64,000 nucleotides of DNA from Agrococcus terreus (lineage in GTDB: Bacteria; Actinomycetota; Actinomycetes; Actinomycetales; Microbacteriaceae), in assembly GCF_014645235.1 (NCBI RefSeq), contig NZ_BMLM01000002.1, positions 418,696 through 482,695 on the forward strand. The letters run 5' to 3'. The position numbers were made by a program, and so were the translations under genes. How positions within the stretch are numbered: the first letter of the stretch is position 1; each line of letters opens with the position of its first letter. The notes beneath the pieces were generated by a model, which was not told the DNA's origin, ran no database searches, and worked only from the letters and a program-made list of their open reading frames with translations. Shown here piece after piece: positions 1 through 7,440 of the stretch.

Positions 1-639
1 CGCGAGCTGCTGGTACGCGACCGGCTGGCTGCGGCGGTCGGCGCTGCGCCGCAGGCGCAGGTCGACCGACAGCACGACGCCGCGGAGGTCGCCGCGCTTC
101 AGCGCGGAGTCGCGGTAGCCCAGGCGCAGCTCGGCGGCGGGCACGTGCCGCACCTCGAGCGTCTCGGCGTCGAGCAGCTCGATCGCATGCAGCGTCGAGG
201 CGAGCTCCTGCCCGTACGCGCCGATGTTCTGGATGGGCGCGGCGCCCACCGAGCCCGGGATGCCGCTGAGCGCCTCGAGCCCGGCGAGGCCGTCGGCGAC
301 GGTGCGGGCGACGAGGGCGTCCCAGCCCTCGCCGGCCTCCACGCGCAGCACGACCGACTCGTCGGCCGGCGGCTCCTCGCCCTCGGGGCGGTGGGGCGCG
401 GGCGGGGCGGGCAGCTCCTGGATGCCGCGGGTGGCGATGCGCAGCACGGTGCCGTCGAAGTCGTCGCTCGAGGCGACCGTGTTCGACCCGCCGCCGAGCA
501 GCACGTGCGGCTCGTCGGTCGCGAGCAGCTCTGCGTACGCCTCGACCGCCTCCTCGCGGGTGGTGGCGTCGATCCAGCGCGCGGCCTCGCCGCCGACGCG
601 CATCGTCGTCGCGTCGGCGAGCGCGCGCCGCTCGCTCAT
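1..639 (-). CDS. murB: UDP-N-acetylenolpyruvoylglucosamine reductase (MurB), C-terminus cut by window edge
   Basis: MurB is the cytoplasmic flavoenzyme that reduces enolpyruvyl-UDP-GlcNAc to UDP-MurNAc in peptidoglycan precursor synthesis. The 213 visible codons show the FAD-binding N-terminal half: a TTMRVGG start, a LGGGSNTV loop near residue 45, and GIPGSVGAAPIQNIGAYGQE. The substrate-binding C-terminal domain with the catalytic Ser/Glu lies beyond base 1, so the gene is partial only because of the window edge. The ATG overlaps the TGA of the upstream hydratase by 4 bases (ATGA), so the three genes 1495->1 read as one translationally coupled operon. Confidence 0.93.
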   Translation of the reverse strand, partial: MSERRALADATTMRVGGEAARWIDATTREEAVEAYAELLATDEPHVLLGGGSNTVASSDDFDGTVLRIATRGIQELPAPPAPHRPEGEEPPADESVVLRVEAGEGWDALVARTVADGLAGLEALSGIPGSVGAAPIQNIGAYGQELASTLHAIELLDAETLEVRHVPAAELRLGYRDSALKRGDLRGVVLSVDLRLRRSADRRSQPVAYQQLA

Positions 640-1049
640 CGGTCGGTCGCCACGACGACCTGGGCCTTGCCGAGCACCGTCTGCTCGCCCGCGGTCACGG
701 TGAGGTCGATGCGCGCCGTGCCCTCCTCGACCTTGCCGACGGTGGCGACGACGCGCAGCGCGGCCCCCGCCTCCGGGTCGACCACGACGGGGCGGGTGAA
801 GCGCACCTGGTAGTCGAGCACGCGGCCGGGGCCGGCCCAGTCGACGACCGGCTGCACTGCGGCGCCCATGGTGAGCATCCCGTGCGCGAGCACGCCCGGC
901 AGGCCGACGGCCTCGGCGACGTCGTCGCGGTAGTGGATGGGGTTGAAGTCGCCGGATGCGCCCGCGTACCGGACGAGCGTCTCGCGCGTGAAGGCGAGCT
1001 CGCGCTCGGCGACCACCTGGCCGACCTCGAGGTCCTGCAGCTGCGCCAT
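636..1049 (-). CDS. MaoC family hot-dog dehydratase (HadB-like)
   Basis: This is a 137-residue hot-dog-fold protein of the MaoC/HadB type. It carries the hydratase signature around residues 35-60 (SGDFNPIHYRD, then LPGVLAHGMLTMG), giving the Asp/His pair that dehydrates or hydrates 2-enoyl thioesters. It follows a second hot-dog subunit (1049-1495) with a TGATG overlap, as in HadA/HadB-type heterodimers of actinobacteria. ATG at 1049 is chosen because it gives the normal MaoC N-terminus (MAQLQDLEVGQ). A longer in-frame extension upstream only overlaps the neighbour. The substrate (fatty acyl or other CoA/ACP thioester) cannot be told from the sequence. Confidence 0.88.
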   Translation of the reverse strand: MAQLQDLEVGQVVAERELAFTRETLVRYAGASGDFNPIHYRDDVAEAVGLPGVLAHGMLTMGAAVQPVVDWAGPGRVLDYQVRFTRPVVVDPEAGAALRVVATVGKVEEGTARIDLTVTAGEQTVLGKAQVVVATDR

Positions 1050-1495
1050 CACGCGTCCCCTCCCACGACGAGCGACGACGTGGCCGTGACCACGTGGGCG
1101 CCCTCCGCATCCGTCACGACCGTCTCGCAGGTCACCATGTCGTTGCCGCCGAGCGAGCGCACGCGCGTCACCGTGAGCTGCGCGGTGAGCTCGTCGCCCG
1201 CGACGATCGGCCGCGTGGCGGTGAAGCGCTGGTCGCCGTGGACGATGCGCGAGAGCACGATGCCCGCCTCCGGGTCGTCGAGCAGCTGGTTCCAGGTGAG
1301 CTGCTGGATGACGATCGGGAAGGTGGGCGGCGCGACCACGTCGGCGTGGCCGGCGGCGCGGGCCGCCTCGACGTCGTGGTGCTCCGGGTGGGTCGCCTGC
1401 ACGGCGCGCGCGAACTCGCGCACCTTCTCGCGGCCGACCAGGTACGGGGCCGTCGGAGGGTACTGGCGGCCCTGGATCTCGGGGTTCACTGGCAC
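1049..1495 (-). CDS. FAS1-type/HadA-like MaoC N-terminal dehydratase subunit
   Basis: A 148-residue protein resembling the N-terminal hot-dog half of MaoC dehydratases (HadA or UPF0336 type): a GREKVREFARAVQATHPEHHD stretch near residue 22, a V-A-P-P-T-F-P-I segment, and RIVHGDQRFTATRPIVAGD. HadA-type subunits bind the acyl chain while the partner supplies catalytic residues. The neighbour at 636-1049 carries the catalytic motif, which fits this division. The GTG start lies 6 bases after a TAGGCT -10 box, so the mRNA is probably leaderless. This is the first gene of the hadA-hadB-murB unit. Confidence 0.85.
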   Translation of the reverse strand: MPVNPEIQGRQYPPTAPYLVGREKVREFARAVQATHPEHHDVEAARAAGHADVVAPPTFPIVIQQLTWNQLLDDPEAGIVLSRIVHGDQRFTATRPIVAGDELTAQLTVTRVRSLGGNDMVTCETVVTDAEGAHVVTATSSLVVGGDA

Positions 1496-1501
1496 GCGCC
1501 A

Positions 1502-1507
1502 AGCCTA
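1502..1507 (-). promoter_or_regulatory. -10 box of leaderless promoter, HadA-like gene
   Basis: TAGGCT on the minus strand is followed by 6 bases and then the GTG at 1495. No room is left for a Shine-Dalgarno site, so transcription probably starts at the start codon. Confidence 0.6.
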
Positions 1508-1529
1508 GCCACCGGCTCGCGCCGCGCGG

Positions 1530-2096
1530 TCAGTGACCGTCGTCGCCGGAGCAGTCGTGCGCGACCGCGATGCCCATCGTCGACGAGCTCACGCCCCGGA
1601 CCGCGCCGGACTCGTTCGCGACGTCCCATCCGACTGCCGTGCCGTCCGCCGCGGCGTCGATCGGCCGGACGCGGACGACGACCATCACCGTCTCGCCCGC
1701 GGGGACGGTCGCCCCTGCGGCCGGGACGCGCTCCCAGGAGCGTCCCGACGCCCACGGATCGGTCACCGCGCCGATGGCGTCCTCCGTCCCGGTGACGACG
1801 GCCTCGACCAGCTCGAGGTTGTCAGCGCCGCGCAGCGCGACGCCACGGATCACGGCGTCGTCGGCGCCGTCGTTCGTGTGCGCGTTGCCGAACCAGAAGT
1901 CGGATCCCTCGTCGAGGGCGGCGGGGATGCACGCGCGCGACCCGCTCGATGCCTCGGCCCAGGGGACCCCCGGCGGGGCCTGCTGCTCGCCGCCTGCGGT
2001 CAGCGGACCGCGCGGCGCAGCGCAGCCGATGAGCACGAGGCCCGCGCAGGCGGCGACGACGAGCGCCGACGCGGCTCGCCCGATGGACCGTCGCAT
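1530..2096 (-). CDS. Secreted lipoprotein of unknown function
   Basis: 188 residues. The N-terminus has MRRS, a hydrophobic stretch and a lipobox ending LIGCAAP (Cys near residue 24), so it is predicted to be exported and lipid-anchored. The rest is a soluble domain with an SGSRAC segment and a terminal HDC that could pair as a disulfide. The ATG at 2096 has GGGAGG a few bases upstream; a longer frame from 2180 would destroy the signal peptide. It is convergent with nothing and transcribed away from the tRNA pair. I do not recognise the family. Confidence 0.75.
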   Translation of the reverse strand: MRRSIGRAASALVVAACAGLVLIGCAAPRGPLTAGGEQQAPPGVPWAEASSGSRACIPAALDEGSDFWFGNAHTNDGADDAVIRGVALRGADNLELVEAVVTGTEDAIGAVTDPWASGRSWERVPAAGATVPAGETVMVVVRVRPIDAAADGTAVGWDVANESGAVRGVSSSTMGIAVAHDCSGDDGH

Positions 2097-2184
2097 GCGC
2101 CCTCCCCCGTGGCCGCATCGGCACGGCACAGCCAGAGGATCGCATGCGCGCCTTCGCAGGCGCGACGACGCTCCGGACATGCAG

Positions 2185-2219
2185 AGGACCCCCGGAGCCT
2201 GACGGCGTCCGGGGGTCCT
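2185..2219. terminator. Hairpin downstream of the tRNA pair
   Basis: A perfect 12-bp stem (left arm 2185-2196, right arm 2208-2219) with an 11-base loop lies just beyond the 3' end of tRNA-Met. No T-tract follows, as is common in high-GC actinobacteria. It probably ends the Thr-Met tRNA transcript. Confidence 0.6.
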
Positions 2220-2226
2220 GCGGCGG

Positions 2227-2300
2227 TAGCGAGGGCGGGGTTCGAACCCGCGACCTCACGATTATGAGTCGTGCGCTCTCACCAACTGAGCTACCCCGCC
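2227..2300 (-). tRNA. tRNA-Met (CAT), elongator type
   Basis: A full cloverleaf folds on the minus strand: acceptor GGCGGGG with CCTCGCT, D-stem GCTC/GAGC, anticodon loop CTCATAA (anticodon CAT) and a T-loop TTCGAAC. The anticodon stem CACGA/TCGTG lacks the three G:C pairs of initiator tRNA, so it reads as elongator Met. An Ile2-type lysidine tRNA is less likely on the body sequence. The 3' CCA is not fully encoded (ACCG). Confidence 0.93.
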
Positions 2301-2338
2301 GCGACGCCCGCCCAGGCGCGAAGCACCAAGCGGACGAG

Positions 2339-2410
<72 letters not shown>

Positions 2411-2467
2411 GCTGCCGTGCGACGGCAACCGGACGATCATAGCACCGCGCCGCGGCCCGCTTCGACC

Positions 2468-3373
2468 TCACCGGCGCGGCGCGGGAGCGATCTCGGCGGC
2501 GCACGCGCGCAGCGCCTCGAGCGCGTGGCGCACCACCGCGCGCTCCGCCACCTCCGGCCGCGCGAGCGCGCTGATGACGCGCCCAGTGGCGACGCCGCGC
2601 AGCGGCAGGAGGCGCACCCCGGTCGACGGACGGGTGCTGAACCGCGGCAGGATCCCCATCCCGAACCCGGCCTCGACGAGCGCCTCGACCAGCCGGTTGT
2701 CGCGCATCCGCTGCACGATGCGGAACGGCTCGCCCGCCGCGGCCTCGATCGCGAGCCGCAGGTCGTCGAAGGGGTAGCCCTCGGGCACCCCGATCCACCG
2801 CTCCCCCGCGATGTCGGCCGGCGTCACGGCCTCGCGCGCGGCGAGCGGATGCGCGGCGGGCAGCGCGATGTCGAGCGGCTCGCGCAGCAGGTCGACGACC
2901 CGCAGGTGCTGCCAGTCGCGCCGGGGCTCGGGCGACATCCGGTGCCCGATGACGAGGTCGTGGTCGCGCGCGAGCGCCGCGTAGTCGGCCTCGGCCACGT
3001 CGTGGTCGTGCACGCGCACCTCCACCTCGGCGCCGAGGCGCCCGAGCAGCGCCGGCAGCAGCACGACGCCCGCGCTCGGCAGCGCCGCCACGTCGATCCG
3101 ACCCGCGATGCCGCCCTGGAACGCGGCGAGCCGCGCCTCGACGCTCGCGACGACCGCTGCGACCTCCACCGCCCCGGTGGCGAGCAGCCGCCCCGGCTCC
3201 GTGAGCCGGACACCCCGGCCCACCGGCTCGGTGAGCGGCAGGCCGAGGGTGCGCTCGAGGGCGCGGAGGCGCTGGGAGACGGCGGAGGGCGTCACCGACA
3301 GGGCGCGAGCGACGGCCGTGAGGCTGCCCCGCTCGTCGAGCTCCCGCAGCAGCACCAGGTCGCGCAGCTCCAT
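2468..3373 (-). CDS. LysR-type transcriptional regulator
   Basis: 301 residues with the LysR layout. An N-terminal winged helix-turn-helix (residues 1-60: RGSLTAVARALSVTPSAVSQRLRALE) is followed by a periplasmic-binding-like effector domain from about residue 90. The gene is divergent from an EamA exporter with a 72-bp gap, the classic arrangement in which the LysR protein controls its neighbour and itself. The ATG is 6 bases from a TAGCGT box, so the mRNA looks leaderless. The N-terminal dimer helix resembles ArgP/IciA-type regulators, which often control amino acid exporters. That resemblance is an impression, not a proven assignment. Confidence 0.9.
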   Translation of the reverse strand: MELRDLVLLRELDERGSLTAVARALSVTPSAVSQRLRALERTLGLPLTEPVGRGVRLTEPGRLLATGAVEVAAVVASVEARLAAFQGGIAGRIDVAALPSAGVVLLPALLGRLGAEVEVRVHDHDVAEADYAALARDHDLVIGHRMSPEPRRDWQHLRVVDLLREPLDIALPAAHPLAAREAVTPADIAGERWIGVPEGYPFDDLRLAIEAAAGEPFRIVQRMRDNRLVEALVEAGFGMGILPRFSTRPSTGVRLLPLRGVATGRVISALARPEVAERAVVRHALEALRACAAEIAPAPRR

Positions 3374-3420
3374 GCAGCAACGCTACACAGATGGTCAAGC
3401 AACGTTCGCTTGTGCTGCAT
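3372..3420. promoter_or_regulatory. Nested dyads in the lysR/EamA control region
   Basis: Outer 8-bp inverted arms ATGCAGCA (3372-3379) and TGCTGCAT (3413-3420) enclose an inner dyad at 3396-3412 with arms CAAGC/GCTTG around AACGTT. The inner dyad fits the T-N11-A form of LysR sites. The left outer arm covers the lysR start codon, so binding could give autoregulation. Confidence 0.5.
3380..3385 (-). promoter_or_regulatory. -10 box of leaderless promoter, lysR
   Basis: TAGCGT on the minus strand is separated by 6 bases from the ATG at 3373 and lies inside the LysR operator region. Confidence 0.55.
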
Positions 3421-3445
3421 GATCGTTGTCTGATCTCCTCTCGGC

Positions 3446-4426
3446 ATGATCCAGCGCGCGATGTCCACCCGGGAGCGGCTGCTGGCGATCCTGGTGGCGG
3501 TGCTGTGGGGGCTCAACTTCCTCGCGATCCACCTCTCGCTCGAGCAGTTCCCGCCGTTCTTCCTCGTCGCGCTCCGCTTCGCGCTGCTCGCGGTGCCGAC
3601 CGTGCTGCTCATCCCCCGCCCCGACGTGCCGCTGCGCTGGCTGCTCGGCTACGGCCTCGGCTTCGGCACGCTGCAGTTCCTCTTCCTGTACTGGGCGATG
3701 GCGACCGGCATGCCGACGGGCCTCGCCTCGCTCGTCCTGCAGTCGTCGGCGCCGATGACGGTGCTGCTCGGCGCCACGCTGCTGCGCGAGCGCCTCGACC
3801 GCGGCCAGGTGATCGGCATCCTGCTCGCCGTCGCGGGCCTCACCGCGATCGGCTGGCAGCAGCTCGGCACCGCGGCGCTCGGACCGTTCCTGCTCACGCT
3901 GCTCGGCGCGCTTGGCTGGGCGCTCGGCAACCTCTCGAACAAGCTGGCCCGGCCGTCGAAGCCGATGCACCTGACGCTCTGGATGTCGGTCGTGCCCGTG
4001 CTGCCGATGCTCGCGGTCTCGCTCTGGGTCGAGGGCCCCACGGCGATCGGCGCCTCGTTCGTCGGGCTCGAGACCCAGACAGGCCTCCTCGCGCTCGCCG
4101 GCCTCGGCTACACGATGCTCTTCGGCACCGTCGTCGGCAGCGGCATCTGGACCTGGCTGCTCACCCGCCACCCCTCGTCGCGCATCGCGCCGTTCTCGAT
4201 GCTCGTGCCCGTCGTCGGGCTGCTCACGGCGTGGGCGGTGCTCGGCGAGACGCTCACCGCGGGCGAGCTCGCCGGGGCGGGCGTCGTGGTGCTCGGCGTG
4301 CTGCTGGGCTCGGGCGCCGTGCCGCTGGGGCGTCGACGACCCGACCCCGAGGCGGCGCTCGCGGAGCCCGCGCCGCTCCGCGACGAGGCCGGCACCGAGC
4401 CGATCGGCGTCGTCGGCGCGCGCTGA
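3446..4426 (+). CDS. EamA/DMT family transporter
   Basis: 326 residues with about ten hydrophobic segments in two EamA repeats, ending in a charged cytoplasmic tail. The first repeat starts LLAILVAVLWGLNFLAI and the second about residue 155. DMT-family members export amino acids, metabolites or drugs. The divergent LysR regulator suggests inducible export, perhaps of an amino acid. The start is uncertain: ATG 3446 or the in-frame ATG at 3461 (MSTRERLL), neither with a clear ribosome site. It converges on the glycosyltransferase gene 28 bases downstream. Confidence 0.88.
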   Translation: MIQRAMSTRERLLAILVAVLWGLNFLAIHLSLEQFPPFFLVALRFALLAVPTVLLIPRPDVPLRWLLGYGLGFGTLQFLFLYWAMATGMPTGLASLVLQSSAPMTVLLGATLLRERLDRGQVIGILLAVAGLTAIGWQQLGTAALGPFLLTLLGALGWALGNLSNKLARPSKPMHLTLWMSVVPVLPMLAVSLWVEGPTAIGASFVGLETQTGLLALAGLGYTMLFGTVVGSGIWTWLLTRHPSSRIAPFSMLVPVVGLLTAWAVLGETLTAGELAGAGVVVLGVLLGSGAVPLGRRRPDPEAALAEPAPLRDEAGTEPIGVVGAR

Positions 4427-4454
4427 CCCCGCGACGCGGAGCCTGCGGCACGGC

Positions 4455-5273
4455 CTACGCCTCGGGCATCCGACCCGTCCGGCGCCAGCCGTCGCCGTCG
4501 CGCTCGATCGCGCCCGCCGCCGCGAACGCCTCGAGCCAGCCGCCCATCGGCCACCACCCCCACCGCTCGGCGAAGCGCGCACCGTTGCGGAGGATGTCGT
4601 CGAGGTGCTGCCACGGGGGGCTCGAGACCGGATGGTGCTGGTGGTACGCGTGCGCGCCGCCCACCCACGCGAGCGGCACGCCGGCGGCCTGCGCGCGCAT
4701 CGCGAAGTCGGTGTCCTCGCCGCCGTAGCCGACGTAGCCCTCGTCGAAGCCGCCGATCCGACGCCACGTCTCGGCGGTGGTCGCGAACGACAGCGACCAG
4801 AAGAGCACCTGCTCGTCGGGACGCGCCACCACCACCTCGCCGTCGGGCGGCGACGGCCGGGCGGGATGCGGCGCGGTGCGCGCGGCGAGGTCGGTGCCGG
4901 TCGAGACGAGGTCGCCCTCGCGGAGGTACGTGACCGGTCCCGCGAGCAGCGCACCCGGGTGCGCGCGCAGCGCCGACGCGTAGCGGTCGAGGAGGGCCGG
5001 GCCGGGCACGCAGTCCGCGTCGAGCAGCACGACCCCCGTCGCGCCGGCCGCGAGCGCCGCGGCGGCGCCTGCGTTGCGGGCGGCGGCGAGCCGCATGCCC
5101 TCGGCGGCAGGCGGCACGTGCAGCACGGCGGTGCCGGGGACGTCGACGGGCGGCGCCGCATCGAGCCAGACGACGACCCGCTCGAGGCCCCGCACCGGAG
5201 CGAGCCGCTCCTGCTGCCGCGCGAGGTGGTCGCGCCGCGCCTCGGAGGCGAGGGTGACGGTCGCGAGCGTCAT
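4455..5273 (-). CDS. Glycosyltransferase family 2 (galactosyltransferase-like)
   Basis: 272 residues of GT-A fold: TVTLAS start, RNAGAAAALAAGATGVVLLDADC (the DxD metal site near residue 85) and a C-terminal GGFDEGYVGYGGEDTDFAMR acceptor-site motif typical of N-terminal-domain galactosyltransferase-like proteins. No membrane segment is seen, so it is cytosolic. It is the last gene of a four-gene minus-strand operon in which every junction overlaps (ATGA here with the gene at 5270). The same fold and motif recur in the gene at 10569 on the other arm of the cluster. The sugar and acceptor are unknown. Confidence 0.87.
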   Translation of the reverse strand: MTLATVTLASEARRDHLARQQERLAPVRGLERVVVWLDAAPPVDVPGTAVLHVPPAAEGMRLAAARNAGAAAALAAGATGVVLLDADCVPGPALLDRYASALRAHPGALLAGPVTYLREGDLVSTGTDLAARTAPHPARPSPPDGEVVVARPDEQVLFWSLSFATTAETWRRIGGFDEGYVGYGGEDTDFAMRAQAAGVPLAWVGGAHAYHQHHPVSSPPWQHLDDILRNGARFAERWGWWPMGGWLEAFAAAGAIERDGDGWRRTGRMPEA

Positions 5274-6259
5274 GCCGCGACCCGCCCGGTGCGCGCGACG
5301 CGCGCGACGACGGCGGCCAGCCGCGCGGCCGCGCCCTCCACGCCCCAGCCCGTCCAGTCGGGCTCGAGCGCCGCGGCCGCGTCGACGAGGCGCTCGAGCC
5401 CGCCGGCGTCCGGGAGGTCGTCGGCCACGACAGCGAGGCCGAGCCCGCCGAGCAGCGTCGCGGTCGCACGCTGCTCGGCGAACGGCCGCGGCCTCGGCAG
5501 CACGACGGCGCGCGCGCCCGCGGCGGCGACGTCGGCGATCGCGTTCTGGCCCGCCGCGGTGACCACCACCTCCGCCTCGCACAGCGCGGTCCACGGGTCG
5601 TCGAGCCAGGCGCCCGCGCCCGCGATGCGCCAGGTGCGCCCGCTGGCGCCTGCCGCGGCCGCGACGAGCGCCGTCCACTCGGGGTCGTGAGCGCCGCCGC
5701 CGAGGGCGAGCACCGTGCCGGGCCGCGCCGCGGCGGTGCGCGGGCGCCCGGCGTGGCGGGAGATGCCGCCGACGTGCTCGAACGGCGAGCCGGTCGGATC
5801 GCCGGCGGGCGTCGGCCAGGGTGCGACGATCGCCTCCGCGAGTCGGCGGCCGAGCGCGTGCGGCGCGTCGGTGCGCTCGCCCGGCTGGGCGACGAGCACC
5901 ACCGGGAGGCCGAGGAGCCGGGCGAGCGCCGTCACCTCGACCGAGACGTCGACGACCATCGCGTCGAGCTCGGGGGCGAGCGCCGCGATCGCGGCCAGCC
6001 GACGCGCGTGCCCGCGATGGCGCAGGGGCGCCCAGTGCAGCGAACCTCCTGCTGTCGGCGAGGCCAGCGCCGGGGCGCCCTCGCCCTCGTCGTGGTCGTC
6101 CCGCGGCAGCTCGATCCACTCCGCGCCGGCGGGCAGCCCGGTCGGCCGTGGGAGCGAGCTGAGCGCGACGACGCGGGCGTCGAGGTGGGGGCGGACGGCC
6201 AGGAACCGCGCGAGGTGGCCGTGCCCGTGGTGGTGCACGTACCAGCCGATCGCGGTCAC
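5270..6259 (-). CDS. MurG-like (GT28-type) glycosyltransferase
   Basis: 329 residues of GT-B fold. The N-terminus GWYVHHHGHGHLARFLAV has the glycine/histidine-rich loop of MurG-like enzymes that scan an acceptor. The C-terminal half has LALGGGAHDPEW, then VVVTAAGQNAIADVAAAGARA and a PFAEQ motif, as in MurG and UDP-sugar glycosyltransferases. The GTG start overlaps the preceding stop (GTGA) and the stop overlaps the next start. MurG itself is unlikely because there is no cell-division (dcw) gene context and the enzyme is clustered with other surface-glycan transferases. Confidence 0.82.
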   Translation of the reverse strand: MTAIGWYVHHHGHGHLARFLAVRPHLDARVVALSSLPRPTGLPAGAEWIELPRDDHDEGEGAPALASPTAGGSLHWAPLRHRGHARRLAAIAALAPELDAMVVDVSVEVTALARLLGLPVVLVAQPGERTDAPHALGRRLAEAIVAPWPTPAGDPTGSPFEHVGGISRHAGRPRTAAARPGTVLALGGGAHDPEWTALVAAAAGASGRTWRIAGAGAWLDDPWTALCEAEVVVTAAGQNAIADVAAAGARAVVLPRPRPFAEQRATATLLGGLGLAVVADDLPDAGGLERLVDAAAALEPDWTGWGVEGAAARLAAVVARVARTGRVAA

Positions 6260-7440
6260 GCGCCCGCCTCCGCCCCGTCGCCGGGATCCACGATGCGCAG
6301 CAGCCGCGGGGCGAGCGAGGCCGGCACGGGCGGTGCTGCCGCACGGGTCGGGGCTGCGGCGACGCCCGCCTGGGCGACGAGCCGCGCGATGCGGCCGGCG
6401 CTCGAGAACCGCTCGAGCGCGCGCTCGCGGATCCGCGCGCGCTCGGCGGCGCCGGGCGATCCCAGCCGCAGCGCCGCGGCGGCGAGCGCGCCGACGTCGC
6501 CGGGCGGCACGAGCGCCGCGCCGGGCAGGTCGCCGACCACCTCCCGGATGCCGCCGCGGTCGAACGCGACGACCGGCGTGCCGGTCGTGAGCGCCTCCGC
6601 CACGACGAGCCCGAACGGCTCGTCCCAGCACGGCGTCACGAGCGCGCATCCGCTGGCGCCGACGAGCCGCGCGAGCCGCCGGCGCCGCAGCGGCCCCACG
6701 TGCCGCACGGCACGGCCGAGGCGCGGCGCGATGGCGCGCTCGTGGTACTCGACGTCGCCCACCCGCCCCGCCAGCACGAGCCGCCGGCCGAGCGCCTCCG
6801 CGGCCTCGATCGCGAGGTGCGGCCCCTTCTCGGGCACGATCCGGCCGAACCACACGAGCCTCGTGCCGCCGCGACCGAGCGGCCAGGCCTCCGCGTCGAC
6901 GACGTTGGGCTCCACGGTCGACGCGACGCCGCTGCGCCGCCACTCGCTCGCGGTATGCGCGCTCACCGAGACGAAGGCGTGCCCGGGGCCTGCGGCGACC
7001 GCCGCCTCGACGAGCTCGGGCAGCGGCGGCGTGTGCAGCGTCGTGCGCATGGGGATGCCGTGCTCGGCCGACCGCGCGATCGGGATCGGGTGAAGGCTGT
7101 GGTTGTCGATGAGGTCGAACGCGCCGGGATCGGCGGCGAGCCGGTCCATGAGCTCGTCGAGCACGCGGGCGACGCCGTCGAGGTAGCCGGGCGGGTAGAC
7201 GGCATCCGACGAGCGCGTCGCGCCCCAGACGACGGCGGGCATCCGCAGCGCGTCGGGCGTACGGTCGAGGAAGTCGGAGCCGTGCGAGGCGACGAGGACC
7301 GCGTCGTGGCCCGCGGCCCGCAGCGCGCGCACCCGGTCCCAGACGGCCGCCTCGAGGCCGCCCGCGTGCGGCTGCCGGATCGGGTGGCGGGAGGGCGCGA
7401 TGACGAGCACCCGCAGCCGCCGGCCGGCCGCAGCGGTCAC
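6256..7440 (-). CDS. Glycosyltransferase family 4
   Basis: 394 residues. The N-terminal Rossmann domain has a glycine loop (QPHAGGLEAAVWDRVRALRAAGH) and the C-terminal GT4 domain has the EPNVVD and WFGRIVPEKGPHLAIEAA segments. The nucleotide-sugar site E-x7-E is visible near residue 300 (WDEPFGLVVAEALTTGTPVVAFD). It is a retaining cytosolic transferase. The GTG start is translationally coupled to the upstream gene through a GTGA overlap. A proline/alanine-rich tail of about 40 residues follows the catalytic domain. Confidence 0.9.
   Translation of the reverse strand: MTAAAGRRLRVLVIAPSRHPIRQPHAGGLEAAVWDRVRALRAAGHDAVLVASHGSDFLDRTPDALRMPAVVWGATRSSDAVYPPGYLDGVARVLDELMDRLAADPGAFDLIDNHSLHPIPIARSAEHGIPMRTTLHTPPLPELVEAAVAAGPGHAFVSVSAHTASEWRRSGVASTVEPNVVDAEAWPLGRGGTRLVWFGRIVPEKGPHLAIEAAEALGRRLVLAGRVGDVEYHERAIAPRLGRAVRHVGPLRRRRLARLVGASGCALVTPCWDEPFGLVVAEALTTGTPVVAFDRGGIREVVGDLPGAALVPPGDVGALAAAALRLGSPGAAERARIRERALERFSSAGRIARLVAQAGVAAAPTRAAAPPVPASLAPRLLRIVDPGDGAEAGA

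Noticed and set aside
2227-2300. CAT anticodon tRNA as initiator tRNA
   Set aside because: The anticodon stem lacks three consecutive G:C pairs and the acceptor does not show the initiator 1-72 mismatch. It reads as elongator Met.
5270-6259. murG
   Set aside because: The fold fits MurG-like enzymes, but the dcw cluster context is absent and the gene is coupled to surface-glycan transferases.
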